Positions 1-6,827 are shown, counted from the first letter of the stretch. The stretch is 12,314 nt of DNA from a bacterium (GCA_021817025.1 JAKAWF010000085.1:1-12314), one strand, 5' to 3'. Program-made: numbers and translations. Notes: a model not told the origin generated them from the letters alone.

Positions 1-20
1 GTGTCCGATCCGATGAGCTA

Positions 21-49
21 AGTATGGCGCCTCCATATATGGAAGTCAA
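21..49 (-). promoter_or_regulatory. Promoter-like sequence reading leftward, with palindromic spacer
   Basis: On the minus strand a TTGACT box (44-49; 5 of 6 to the sigma-70 -35 consensus) is followed after exactly 17 bp by CATACT (21-26; 4 of 6 to the -10 consensus). The spacer contains the perfect 12-bp palindrome TCCATATATGGA (32-43), which touches the -35 box and would suit a dimeric repressor. Transcription would start near position 14 and run out of the window, so the controlled gene is not visible. The site lies just beyond the stop of the HNH gene, in the only stretch at this end without a gene. The AT-rich palindrome stands out against GC-rich surroundings. No transcript evidence is available. 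Confidence 0.5.
32..43. repeat. Perfect 12-bp palindrome, possible operator
   Basis: TCCATATATGGA equals its own reverse complement and sits in the spacer of the minus-strand promoter-like sequence, directly next to the -35 box. A protein bound here would block polymerase. I see no second copy in the window, so a regulon cannot be argued from this sequence alone. Confidence 0.5.
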
Positions 50-70
50 GCCAAACCGGTGCCGCTAGTC

Positions 71-625
71 CTAGCTCGTCTCATCCCCGAAGGGGAGGAG
101 AGAGAGGCCGGGGATCACACTGCGCCTGAGGTAAGCACCTATGGCGAAGGCTCTTCGCGGGCTATCGTGGACGAAGCTGACCGCGAGGTTGCAGTCGCCG
201 CACAGAAGGCCGCGGACATGGCCGGTGGTGTGGTCGTGATCGACGGCCAGGTTCTTGGACTTGGTGCCGCAGGCGGCGCAGCGCCCCTTCTGAGCCTTGC
301 GCATAGCGGCCAGGTTTGGCAGCTCGAGCCGGTACTTGGTCCAGAGCCTCCTGCGGAGCGCCTCCTCGTGGCAGCAGGCGGGTGAGCAGTACACGGCGCG
401 CGGGTTTCTGCCAGGCACCAGCGCTCTGCATTTCGGGCACTTCCGCCCCGGAAGGCGGTGGGTCTCTACAGCCCAGGCTTCTACCGTCTCCCACTCCCAT
501 ACCGGGTGCCCATCGACCAGTTTGAGTTCGGGGGGCATGGCGCGGGACTGCCAGGACCGATGCACTGTATCGGGCCTCCGGCCTAGACGCTTGGCGATCT
601 CGGCCTCATCGACGATCTCAGACAT
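71..625 (-). CDS. Endonuclease VII-type HNH nuclease with N-terminal HTH and zinc finger
   Basis: A 184-residue protein in three parts. Residues 6-52 look like a helix-turn-helix of the MerR/excisionase kind (AEIAKRLGRRPDTVHRSW). Residues 63-84 form a zinc finger, CPKC-x13-CSPAC. Residues about 100-168 match the recombination endonuclease VII family: C116 and C119, the D129-H130-D131-H132 active-site motif, then VRGLLCGDCN (C142, C145, N146). The family cuts branched or structured DNA with a beta-beta-alpha-metal fold. It is the last gene of a three-gene minus-strand operon. Its ATG overlaps the stop of the gene before it (ATGTCTGA), with AGGAGA upstream as ribosome site. Its place beside the terminase genes fits the HNH proteins that help cos cleavage in some phages, but it could also be a free-standing homing or recombination nuclease. 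Family assignment is firm; the role is inferred. Confidence 0.93.
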   Translation of the reverse strand: MSEIVDEAEIAKRLGRRPDTVHRSWQSRAMPPELKLVDGHPVWEWETVEAWAVETHRLPGRKCPKCRALVPGRNPRAVYCSPACCHEEALRRRLWTKYRLELPNLAAMRKAQKGRCAACGTKSKNLAVDHDHTTGHVRGLLCGDCNLAVSFVHDSPRRAFAIGAYLRRSVIPGLSLLPFGDETS

Positions 626-800
626 GACTTCTCCTCGCCACCCGCGCTCTCTGTCGGCAGGAGTCGCTGCAGAAGGTGGCTGTACTCCGTACCGAGTAGA
701 AGGCGATCAGGCAAACAGGGCAGACGGTCAGCCCTTCTGGGTAGGCCAAGATCGGCTCTCCGCGTCCCTTGGGTCGCTTGGGCTTCGGCCCCGGCTTCAA
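618..800 (-). CDS. Small treble-clef-like zinc-finger protein (TTG start)
   Basis: A 60-residue protein. Residues 1-14 are basic and proline-rich (KPGPKPKRPKGRG), resembling a DNA- or RNA-binding tail. Residues 27-48 form CPVC-x13-CSDSC followed by RQRARVARR, a pattern typical of small phage zinc ribbons or treble clefs. The proposed start is the TTG at 800-798. It overlaps the TGA of the upstream gene (TTGA), so translation would be coupled. The open frame runs further upstream without a stop, but there it lies antisense to the small terminase gene and across the upstream small gene, so the long version is unlikely. The end overlaps the HNH start by eight bases. No specific function is recognised; nucleic-acid binding together with the nuclease is an inference. 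Confidence 0.7.
   Translation of the reverse strand: MKPGPKPKRPKGRGEPILAYPEGLTVCPVCLIAFYSVRSTATFCSDSCRQRARVARRSHV
780..796 (+). repeat. 17-base sequence shared with the post-capsid hairpin
   Basis: GGGCTTCGGCCCCGGCT here is identical to 11025-11041, in the same orientation, 10 kb apart. This copy lies in the first codons of the minus-strand zinc-finger gene (KPGPKPK) and just past the stop of the small gene before it. It keeps the GGGC-TTCG-GCCC core hairpin but not the full 12-bp stem. Confidence 0.6.
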
Positions 801-973
801 GAGATCGCGGACTGGATCAGGTCGGCCACATCCTCGAAGGTACGGATCGCCCGCGCAGAGGCGGCAGTCTCGAACCAGTGAGCGATCTGGCGCTCGGTTC
901 GGCGCTGGCGCAAGGCCTCGCAGCCGGCGCAGGTACAGGGTTCGGTCTTGAACCAGGCCTTGGTGTCGATCAT
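797..973 (-). CDS. Small cysteine-containing protein, function unknown
   Basis: A 58-residue frame starting at ATG 973-971 with a good ribosome site (GGAGGG, six bases before the start) and ending at TGA 799-797. Residues 13-18 are CTCAGC (C13, C15, C18). The rest is charged and probably helical (ALRQRRTERQIAHWFE, then RAIRTFEDVADLIQSAI). A fourth metal ligand is not obvious; H32 could serve. It is the first gene of the minus-strand operon and overlaps the next gene by four bases. Good ribosome site, overlap and operon position support it as real. I do not recognise the family. Confidence 0.7.
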   Translation of the reverse strand: MIDTKAWFKTEPCTCAGCEALRQRRTERQIAHWFETAASARAIRTFEDVADLIQSAIS

Positions 974-1005
974 GGCAAGCCCTCCGATGGTCTATCTCTA
1001 CCGCT

Positions 1006-1034
1006 ATGCTGGCACTTAGCCGGTTAGTTGTCAA
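1006..1034 (-). promoter_or_regulatory. Possible promoter of the minus-strand HNH operon
   Basis: The minus strand carries a perfect TTGACA (1034-1029). A 17-bp spacer leads to CAGCAT (1011-1006), a weak -10 matching only three of six bases. Transcription would start near position 999, leaving a leader of about 25 bases with the GGAGGG ribosome site before the ATG at 973. Position and spacing fit, but the -10 is poor, so confidence is moderate. No comparably good plus-strand promoter for the terminase genes is seen in this gap. Confidence 0.4.
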
Positions 1035-1082
1035 GGGGCAACCCGCCGCTGAACTCAAGACCGATGGAGGCGAGCAACCCAT

Positions 1083-1703
1083 ATGCGCTGTGAGGCCACG
1101 AACCTGGGCAACGGGCAGCAGTGCCGGGGCCAAGCGATGCGAGGCGGCAAGGTATGCCGGAAGCATGGTGGGAGCGCCCCGCAGGTCCGGGCGAAGGCGG
1201 AGATCCGCTATGAGCTGAGCCAGTGGGTGCTGGGCGACCGGGTGGACGACCCGGGCGAGACGATGCTGAAGCTGATAACCCAGTCCCGGCGGCGGGCGGA
1301 TGCCTATGCCTTGGAGCTGGCCCGAGTCTCGGCGGGGTATGAGACGCTGCAAGAGGCGCTGGTGGGTGACTCACTGATAACCGGGATGGACGGATCGGTC
1401 CACAAGGCGGGTGAGTACATCCGGGGGCTGGTGGTACTGGAGGCGCAGGAGCGGGACCGGGCGTTCAACTTCGCCTCGAAGGCAGTGGCGGCGGGGCTGG
1501 AAGAGCGTCGGGTGAGGGTGACGGAGCAGCAGGCGGGGACGTTTGCGGCATTCGTCCGGGCGGTGATCGAGAGTGCCGAGCTTGGGTTGAGTCCGGCGCA
1601 GCAGGAGGTGGCGCTGGTTGTCGCTTCAAACGAGCTTAGACTCCTCGCTTTTGAGCCTAACGGCGGACATGCTGGACCCGAGGAGAAAGCTAGGGCCAGT
1701 TGA
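1083..1703 (+). CDS. terS: Terminase small subunit
   Basis: A 206-residue protein. The N-terminus holds a zinc-knuckle pattern, C3-x10-C14-x10-C25-x2-H28, followed by GGSAPQVRAKAEIR, an opening typical of small terminases of actinobacterial phages. Residues about 45-170 are mostly helical and charged, as expected for an oligomerising small terminase. The small subunit recognises viral DNA and loads the large subunit. GGAGG lies upstream but about 12 bases from the ATG, longer than usual. The gene directly precedes the large terminase and overlaps it by 35 or 86 bases depending on that gene's start. Assignment rests on N-terminal pattern, size and position. Confidence 0.85.
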   Translation: MRCEATNLGNGQQCRGQAMRGGKVCRKHGGSAPQVRAKAEIRYELSQWVLGDRVDDPGETMLKLITQSRRRADAYALELARVSAGYETLQEALVGDSLITGMDGSVHKAGEYIRGLVVLEAQERDRAFNFASKAVAAGLEERRVRVTEQQAGTFAAFVRAVIESAELGLSPAQQEVALVVASNELRLLAFEPNGGHAGPEEKARAS

Positions 1704-3252
1704 GTTCGTCTCGCAGCACCTAGGTGAGGTCTTCTGGAGCAAGCAGCGCGAGGTGGCTCAGTCGGTGGTGGAACACCGGCGGACGGCGGTCAAGAGCTGC
1801 CACGCGGTCGGGAAGAGCTACACCGCCTCAAGGCTGACGGCGTGGTGGCTGTGGTCGCATGTGCCGGGGACGGCATTCGTGGTGAGCACGGCTCCGACGT
1901 TCGAGCAAGTCCGGGCTGTGCTCTGGCGGGAGATCGGGAGAGCGCACCGGAAGGGCAATCTGCTGGGGCGGGTGAATCAGACCGAGTGGTTCATCGGCGA
2001 TGAGATCGTGGCGTTTGGCCGCAAGCCTGCGGACGCGGACCCGACGGCGTTCCAGGGCATCCATGCCGAGTACGTGCTGGTGATCCTCGATGAGGCGTGC
2101 GGCATCCCGCAGGAGCTGTGGCTGGCGGCGCTGAGCCTGGCGGCCAATGAGAAGTCGCGGATCTTGGCGATTGGCAACCCGGACGATCCCGGGTCGCACT
2201 TCGCCGAGGTGTGCAAGCCCGGCTCGGGCTGGAACCTGATCCAGATAGGGTATGCCGATACGCCGAACTACACCGGGGAGGTGGTCCCGGCGGCGCTGAA
2301 GACCCTGCTGATCGGCCCGACGTACGTGGAAGAGATGCGGCACGATGTTGGGGAGGGGTCGGGGCCGTGGAAGGCCAAGGTGCTGGGCGAGTTCCCAGAG
2401 GATGCCGACGATGGGGTCGTCAGCCTCTCGGCGCTGCGCCGGTGCATGCGGCCGGACCAAGGGCACTCACCTGAAGAGCTACTGCCTGTCGAGCTGGGCT
2501 GGGACGTTGGCGCTGGTGGAGACAGGTCGGTGGTCCGGGAGAGGCTAGGGGTCAAGGCTGGCCGGACGTGGTACCCGAAGGGATCTGATCTCATGGCCCA
2601 GTGTGGGGACGTGGTGCGGATCTTGGAGGAGACCCGGGCGACGGCCATCAAGATCGACTCCATAGGGATCGGCCACGGGGCGGCGGACAGGATGGAAGAG
2701 CTGCGGCGCGAGGGGCTGCATCAGGCCCGGGTGATCCGGGTGAACGTGGGGGAAGCTCCGACCAAGCCGCATCGGTTCCCGAAGCTAAGGGATCAGATCT
2801 GGTGGGAAGTGGGCCGGATGCTCTGCCAGGACGAAGCGTGGGACCTGTCTGAGATAGATGACGCGACGGTGGCGCAACTGACGGCCCCGAAGTACGCCTT
2901 GGACTCCAGCGGGCGGATCAAAGTCGAGCCGAAGGCGGACACCCGGGCGCGGCTGGGCAGGTCGCCAGACGATGCGGATGCGCTGCTGCTGGCGTTCTAC
3001 CGGGCGCACGGCCAGGGCGCGGCGTTCATGGAGTTCTGGAAGGCCACCACTCCGGCATTGGGGGAGGGGCAGCAGGTGAGCCAATCGCTGAAGGATCAGG
3101 AGATCCGGCGGCAGATCCGGCAGACAGAGGCGAGCAAGCCGAGCTTTGCGGCCCCTGAGCGGAAGATGGTGGGGCCACGATGCCTGCAGGCTGCGGGGCA
3201 CAGGTGGAGAGGCGACACCTGTGTGTTCTGCGGCGGCCTCAAGGCCGACTGA
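1618..3252 (+). CDS. terL: Terminase large subunit (ATPase and nuclease)
   Basis: A 544-residue DNA-packaging motor, numbered from the TTG start. Walker A is CHAVGKS (61-67); Walker B is VLVILDEA (153-160, D158 and E159). An RNase H-like nuclease follows with acidic residues at D296 (GWDVGAGGDRS), D347 (IKIDSIG) and D451-D454 (SPDDADALLLAF). Both activities look intact. It translocates DNA into the procapsid through the portal and cuts the concatemer. The TTG at 1618 is preceded by a near-perfect AGGAGGTG (1603-1610); the alternative ATG at 1669 has a weak site, so I prefer TTG, giving an 86-base overlap with terS. Unusual is a C-terminal tail, C522-x5-H528-x6-C535-x2-C538, that resembles a small zinc finger and lies outside the conserved nuclease domain. 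Confidence 0.95.
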   Translation: MSLQTSLDSSLLSLTADMLDPRRKLGPVEFVSQHLGEVFWSKQREVAQSVVEHRRTAVKSCHAVGKSYTASRLTAWWLWSHVPGTAFVVSTAPTFEQVRAVLWREIGRAHRKGNLLGRVNQTEWFIGDEIVAFGRKPADADPTAFQGIHAEYVLVILDEACGIPQELWLAALSLAANEKSRILAIGNPDDPGSHFAEVCKPGSGWNLIQIGYADTPNYTGEVVPAALKTLLIGPTYVEEMRHDVGEGSGPWKAKVLGEFPEDADDGVVSLSALRRCMRPDQGHSPEELLPVELGWDVGAGGDRSVVRERLGVKAGRTWYPKGSDLMAQCGDVVRILEETRATAIKIDSIGIGHGAADRMEELRREGLHQARVIRVNVGEAPTKPHRFPKLRDQIWWEVGRMLCQDEAWDLSEIDDATVAQLTAPKYALDSSGRIKVEPKADTRARLGRSPDDADALLLAFYRAHGQGAAFMEFWKATTPALGEGQQVSQSLKDQEIRRQIRQTEASKPSFAAPERKMVGPRCLQAAGHRWRGDTCVFCGGLKAD

Positions 3253-3253
3253 A

Positions 3254-3266
3254 CCTCCCAAGGAGG
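3254..3266 (+). promoter_or_regulatory. Hairpin hiding the portal gene ribosome site
   Basis: CCTCC (3254-3258), a three-base CAA loop, and GGAGG (3262-3266) form a perfect five-pair GC-rich hairpin. The 3' arm is the Shine-Dalgarno sequence of the portal gene, whose ATG is at 3272. The hairpin begins two bases after the terL stop, so ribosomes finishing terL would open it and couple portal translation to terL. The pairing is read directly; the regulatory role is inferred. Confidence 0.5.
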
Positions 3267-3271
3267 CGTGA

Positions 3272-6200
3272 ATGGCGCTGAACTTCCGTATGTGGCGCTC
3301 GCGTCCCCTGAGTTCAGAGGAGGTGGAGCTGGCCACCCTGGTGGCCTTGCACCCAGACCGCATCCGGGAGGTGCCAGAGAAGATCCGTCCTCGGGTTGGG
3401 GTGGCGGCGGATGCCATCAAGCAGGGGGCGTCATGGACGCGGCCCTTCGTGCCCGGGCAGCGGAACGCGGCGGCGCAGGTGAAGCCGCTGCAGGTGCGGG
3501 CGGTGGCGGAGCAGGCGGCGCGGTCGCTGGCACCATCGTCTCCGGCGACCCCGGCTGACATCGAGCTGGCGCTCCGCAGGCAGGGGATCGACTGGGTAGA
3601 GCCGTTCGCCCCGGGCAAGCCGCTGGTGCCCTACTACGGCTACGGGCGGCAGCCGAGGACGTACGACTACCGGGTCGGCCGGAACATCACCACGGAGACG
3701 CGGCCCGACCGCATCCCGTTCGCCACCCTGGAGCAGGTGTTCACCGGCTACGACATCGCTCAGACTTGTGCCAGACACATCCTGGCCGATCTGCGGTCGA
3801 TGCCGCTCCAGTACAGCCCGATGGAAGGCTTCACGGGCAAGGTGGAGAAGGAGATAACGCAGGCGCGCAAGTTCCTCTCCAAGCCCGATGGGCACAACCC
3901 CTGGGCGGTGTGGCTCAGCCCGTTCGTCATGGACGTGCTGATGTACGACGCCGGCACCCTGTGGCGGGATCGTGACCGTGCCGGGCGGGTGACGGCGATC
4001 AAAGTGGCTGACGGGACCACCTTCGCCCCGATGCTCGACTACTTCGGGGACTATCCGAAGCCGCCCGCTCCGGCCTTCCAGCAGTTCATTCAGGGCATCC
4101 CCTGGGACTGGCTGACGACTGAGGACCTGATCTACTTCCCGCAGTGGCGGATTGCCAACTCGCCATACGGGGTAGCACCGATCGAGACGGTGCTGATCAA
4201 CGCCAACACCGATGTGCGGCTGCAGATGTTCTTCCTGCAGTTCTTCACCGCCGGGGCCGTGCCGGAGATGTTCATCGAGGCTCCGCCGGACATGACGGAC
4301 CCGGACGCCCTGGCCGAGTTCGAGGAGACGTTCAACGCCCGGCTGGAGGGCAACCAGGCAGCTCGGCACGGGCTGAAGTGGCTGCCAGCGGGGTCGAAGC
4401 CGAACCCGTACAAGCAGATCGAGCAGATCGACCCGAAGATCGCCGAGTACGTCATGCGGCGGACGATTGCGGCTTTCGGGCTGGTGCCACAGGACCTCGG
4501 GGTGGTGCAGGACGTGAACCGCAGCACGGCCGACACCCAGGTAGACACCCAGTTCAGGATCTCCAGCAAGCCGAACACGGCTCACTACGAGTCGATCCTG
4601 AACATGGTGCTGCAAGAGGACCTCCAGCTTCCGGTGCAGGTCCACTTCGATGATGGGCGCGAGAAGGAAGACCGGCTCATGGAGGCGCAGGCGCACCAGA
4701 TCTACGTCTCCATCGGGGCTGAGTCGCCGGACCAGGTGGCGACGGATGTGCTGGGGCTGGAGGTTGACCCTCAGCACCCGGTGCCCCGGTCCATCGCCGT
4801 GCAGGGGGTGGGGCTGGTGCCGCTCAGCTACCTGCAGTCTGTCGCCGGAGACATCGACCCGCTGACCGCAGCGCCGGTTCCGGGCAGCGTGGCCCCGCAG
4901 GCACCGGCCATTGCGCCGGCGATCACCGCGCCGGCCCCGGGGATGGGCGCGCATCCCCCGGGTGAAGAGCCACCCGACGGTGGGCAGCTCGGTCCCACGG
5001 GGCATGGCGGCCCGAACGGCGGTGAGGGCAGGCCGCGCAACCTGCCGACCTCAGCGCCGGATGAGCGCCACCCGGGCGGCATGGTGAGCAACCATCCCGA
5101 CGAGGGGGCATATGGCAAGCCCGGATACGGTGTGGGCGAGGTCGAGCGGCGCGGGCGCCAGATGAAGTCCGAGGGGATCACGGCTGGGATCGGGATCGCC
5201 GGGGTGGACATGGGCGACCGGGAGCGCGAGGATCTGGCAAGGTGGGCGCGGCAGTCCCGCAAGCGTGTGGAGCAAGGGCGTCCACCGCGTCACTTCAGCG
5301 AGTCCGGGATCTCTCAGCCCACCTATCAGGCCGTGTGGGAGAAGCTGCAGACGGCCCGCACGAGGGCGGAGGTGGACGAAGCCTTCAAGGCCGGGGGGAC
5401 TCAGGGCAGCCCAAAAGCTAGACCCGGGCCATACGGACACCTGGAGGCTGCGCTGGTGGCCTTCTACGAGCCGTTGGTGCTGGCCGGGTTGATGGCTGGC
5501 GTCCCGGCGCTGGTGGCGACGAGGGCATGGCTGAAGGAATGGGCGAAGACTCCGGGGCTGCCGGTGACCTCGGATGCCGCGCTGGACGTGGCGCGGGCAT
5601 TCACGGCCTCGATGCCGATGGACGCCGGTCCCTTGGGCGACGTGATCGACCGGATCTACCGGGACTCGTGGCTGCCAGGGGCAAAGGATGCCGTGGCCCA
5701 GCTCGGGAGCCGTGCGGAGCCGAGCCTGCCCATCGTCCAGGCGGTGAACGAGATGGACTGGGCCGACTGGGTGCCAGGCGATCCTCCGGGTGTGAAAGAT
5801 CTGCGGAGCCTGCAATTCGACCCGATGGGGGCCGATGCCGGGGTGTGGCTGCGGGAGGTGGACGCCACCACCTGTCGCCAGATCGCCGAGATCCTGCATG
5901 ACGGTGTGGAGTCTGGCCAAGGGGTGAATGTGATTGCCGCCAAGATCGACGAGCACCTGCACAACCCAAGCCGGGCCAGGATGATCGCCGTCACGGAGAC
6001 GAACCGAGCCATGTCCCGGGCAGCGTTCGCCACCTACAAGCTCCACGGAGAGACCATGTGGGATCTGATCACCATGCCTGGGGCCTGCCCGATCTGCGAG
6101 GCGGTCAAGGCTGGCAATCCGCACTCGATGAGCGATGTCACCGGTCGGCCACCTTTGCATCCTCGCTGCAGGTGTGCTCCGGCCCCGGCGCTCCGGGTGG

Positions 6201-6430
6201 TACGGCCCCCCATGCCGCCGCCTTTGCCGCCGTCTGCGCCCACATCCGAGTTGCCGCAGAAGGTTCCCGGGACGTCCTTGCCCGAAGAGGCGAACCGAGC
6301 GAGGCACAGCCACCAGGGCCACATGGCCCGGCTCTTCCCGCCGCCTCCCGTGGCTCTGCCAGCCCCGAGCGGCGAGGGCCAGCGCAGTCGTCAGGGCAGC
6401 GCGCCGGGGCAGTCTTCGGGAGGAACCTGA
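3272..6430 (+). CDS. Portal protein fused to MuF-type minor head protein
   Basis: A single 1052-residue frame joining two normally separate head proteins. Residues about 140-500 match a phage portal: the core NPWAVWLSPFVMDVLMYDAG (209-228), AIKVADGTTFAPM, EDLIYFPQWR, and a late helical region near TQVDTQFRISSKPNTAHYE. The portal is the twelve-fold ring through which DNA enters. Residues 530-615 are a Pro/Gly-rich linker. Residues 648-706 are a charged helical segment of the kind found at portal C-termini. Residues 722-970 match the Mu gpF/SPP1 gp7 minor head family, with putative metal ligands C939, C942, H963, C966 and C968 (ACPIC ... PPLHPRCRC). A Pro-rich tail follows. AAGGAGG lies five bases before the ATG. 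No stop or frameshift lies between the parts. Portals are usually 400-550 residues, so this is about double. If made intact, MuF would be present at portal stoichiometry unless cleaved. Confidence 0.9.
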   Translation: MALNFRMWRSRPLSSEEVELATLVALHPDRIREVPEKIRPRVGVAADAIKQGASWTRPFVPGQRNAAAQVKPLQVRAVAEQAARSLAPSSPATPADIELALRRQGIDWVEPFAPGKPLVPYYGYGRQPRTYDYRVGRNITTETRPDRIPFATLEQVFTGYDIAQTCARHILADLRSMPLQYSPMEGFTGKVEKEITQARKFLSKPDGHNPWAVWLSPFVMDVLMYDAGTLWRDRDRAGRVTAIKVADGTTFAPMLDYFGDYPKPPAPAFQQFIQGIPWDWLTTEDLIYFPQWRIANSPYGVAPIETVLINANTDVRLQMFFLQFFTAGAVPEMFIEAPPDMTDPDALAEFEETFNARLEGNQAARHGLKWLPAGSKPNPYKQIEQIDPKIAEYVMRRTIAAFGLVPQDLGVVQDVNRSTADTQVDTQFRISSKPNTAHYESILNMVLQEDLQLPVQVHFDDGREKEDRLMEAQAHQIYVSIGAESPDQVATDVLGLEVDPQHPVPRSIAVQGVGLVPLSYLQSVAGDIDPLTAAPVPGSVAPQAPAIAPAITAPAPGMGAHPPGEEPPDGGQLGPTGHGGPNGGEGRPRNLPTSAPDERHPGGMVSNHPDEGAYGKPGYGVGEVERRGRQMKSEGITAGIGIAGVDMGDREREDLARWARQSRKRVEQGRPPRHFSESGISQPTYQAVWEKLQTARTRAEVDEAFKAGGTQGSPKARPGPYGHLEAALVAFYEPLVLAGLMAGVPALVATRAWLKEWAKTPGLPVTSDAALDVARAFTASMPMDAGPLGDVIDRIYRDSWLPGAKDAVAQLGSRAEPSLPIVQAVNEMDWADWVPGDPPGVKDLRSLQFDPMGADAGVWLREVDATTCRQIAEILHDGVESGQGVNVIAAKIDEHLHNPSRARMIAVTETNRAMSRAAFATYKLHGETMWDLITMPGACPICEAVKAGNPHSMSDVTGRPPLHPRCRCAPAPALRVVRPPMPPPLPPSAPTSELPQKVPGTSLPEEANRARHSHQGHMARLFPPPPVALPAPSGEGQRSRQGSAPGQSSGGT

Positions 6431-6431
6431 G

Positions 6432-6815
6432 TTGCGCGTTGCCTTCGACATCGACGGGACGCTCGATGAGGACCCGTCGGTGATGGCGAGCTTGATGAAC
6501 GCGCTCCGGGCGGCAGGACACAACGTGGTGATCCTGACGGGGGCATCGGACAAGAAGCCGAGCCAGGCGGACTGGGACAGCAAGGCCGGCTATCTCAAGT
6601 CGCTTGGCATGGGCGCGGCATGGGACAAGCTGGTGGTCTTCGGTGACCCGCCGCACAAGGCCAAGGCCAAGTGGATCAAGAAGCACAACGTCGATCTCCT
6701 GGTGGACAACAGCGCGGAGAATGCCGAGCTGTCGGCCGAGCACTGCACGGTGCTGGTGCCCTGGAACTCGATGATCGACGCCCCGAAGAAGGTCGTCCAC
6801 GATGCGGGCACCTGA
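6432..6815 (+). CDS. HAD-superfamily phosphatase-like protein
   Basis: A 127-residue protein starting at TTG 6432, one base after the portal-MuF stop, with GGGAGGAA (6418-6425) as ribosome site. No ATG is available nearby, and the frame begins at the expected point of the fold. HAD motifs are in order: I, FDIDGT with D6 and D8; II, ILTGAS with T36; III, a lysine in HKAKAKWIKK (K78-K84); IV, LLVDNSAEN with D92. Motif IV ends D-N rather than the common D-D, so metal binding or activity may be altered. HAD enzymes remove phosphate from nucleotides, polynucleotides, sugars or proteins; the substrate cannot be read here. There is no large cap domain, which suggests a macromolecular or open substrate. 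Its place between portal and capsid genes is odd for an enzyme. Confidence 0.8.
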   Translation: MRVAFDIDGTLDEDPSVMASLMNALRAAGHNVVILTGASDKKPSQADWDSKAGYLKSLGMGAAWDKLVVFGDPPHKAKAKWIKKHNVDLLVDNSAENAELSAEHCTVLVPWNSMIDAPKKVVHDAGT

Positions 6816-6827
6816 AGGAGAAGTGAA

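Noticed and set aside
78..92. Small hairpin CCCC-GAA-GGGG near the HNH 3' end as a terminator
   Set aside because: It is inside the coding region, short, and has no T-tract on the minus strand.
297..881. Plus-strand 194-codon frame opposite the HNH operon
   Set aside because: Its product has no recognisable motif and mirrors the minus-strand zinc and HNH genes, whose motifs are clear.
1038..1080. Two GCAACCC copies as a cos or operator repeat
   Set aside because: Only seven bases and two copies in GC-rich DNA; too little to call.
801..1352. Upstream part of a 244-codon minus-strand frame ending at 618
   Set aside because: It lies antisense to the small terminase start, covers the small 58-residue gene in another frame, and its residues look like low-complexity Arg/Pro/Leu read-through. 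Only the last 60 codons, from the TTG at 800, resemble a real protein.
3431..5005. Minus-strand 524-codon frame opposite the portal gene
   Set aside because: A long antisense frame is expected in GC-rich DNA. The product is Arg/His/Leu/Val-rich without motifs, while the plus strand encodes portal.
6135..6431. N-terminal extension of the HAD frame upstream of TTG 6432
   Set aside because: The extension is Arg/Pro/Cys-rich shadow of the MuF tail. The HAD fold begins at MRVAFDIDGT, with a strong ribosome site just before it.
5051..6583. Minus-strand 510-codon frame opposite the MuF part
   Set aside because: Antisense shadow of clear MuF and HAD coding sequence; composition is atypical and there is no neighbouring minus-strand gene.
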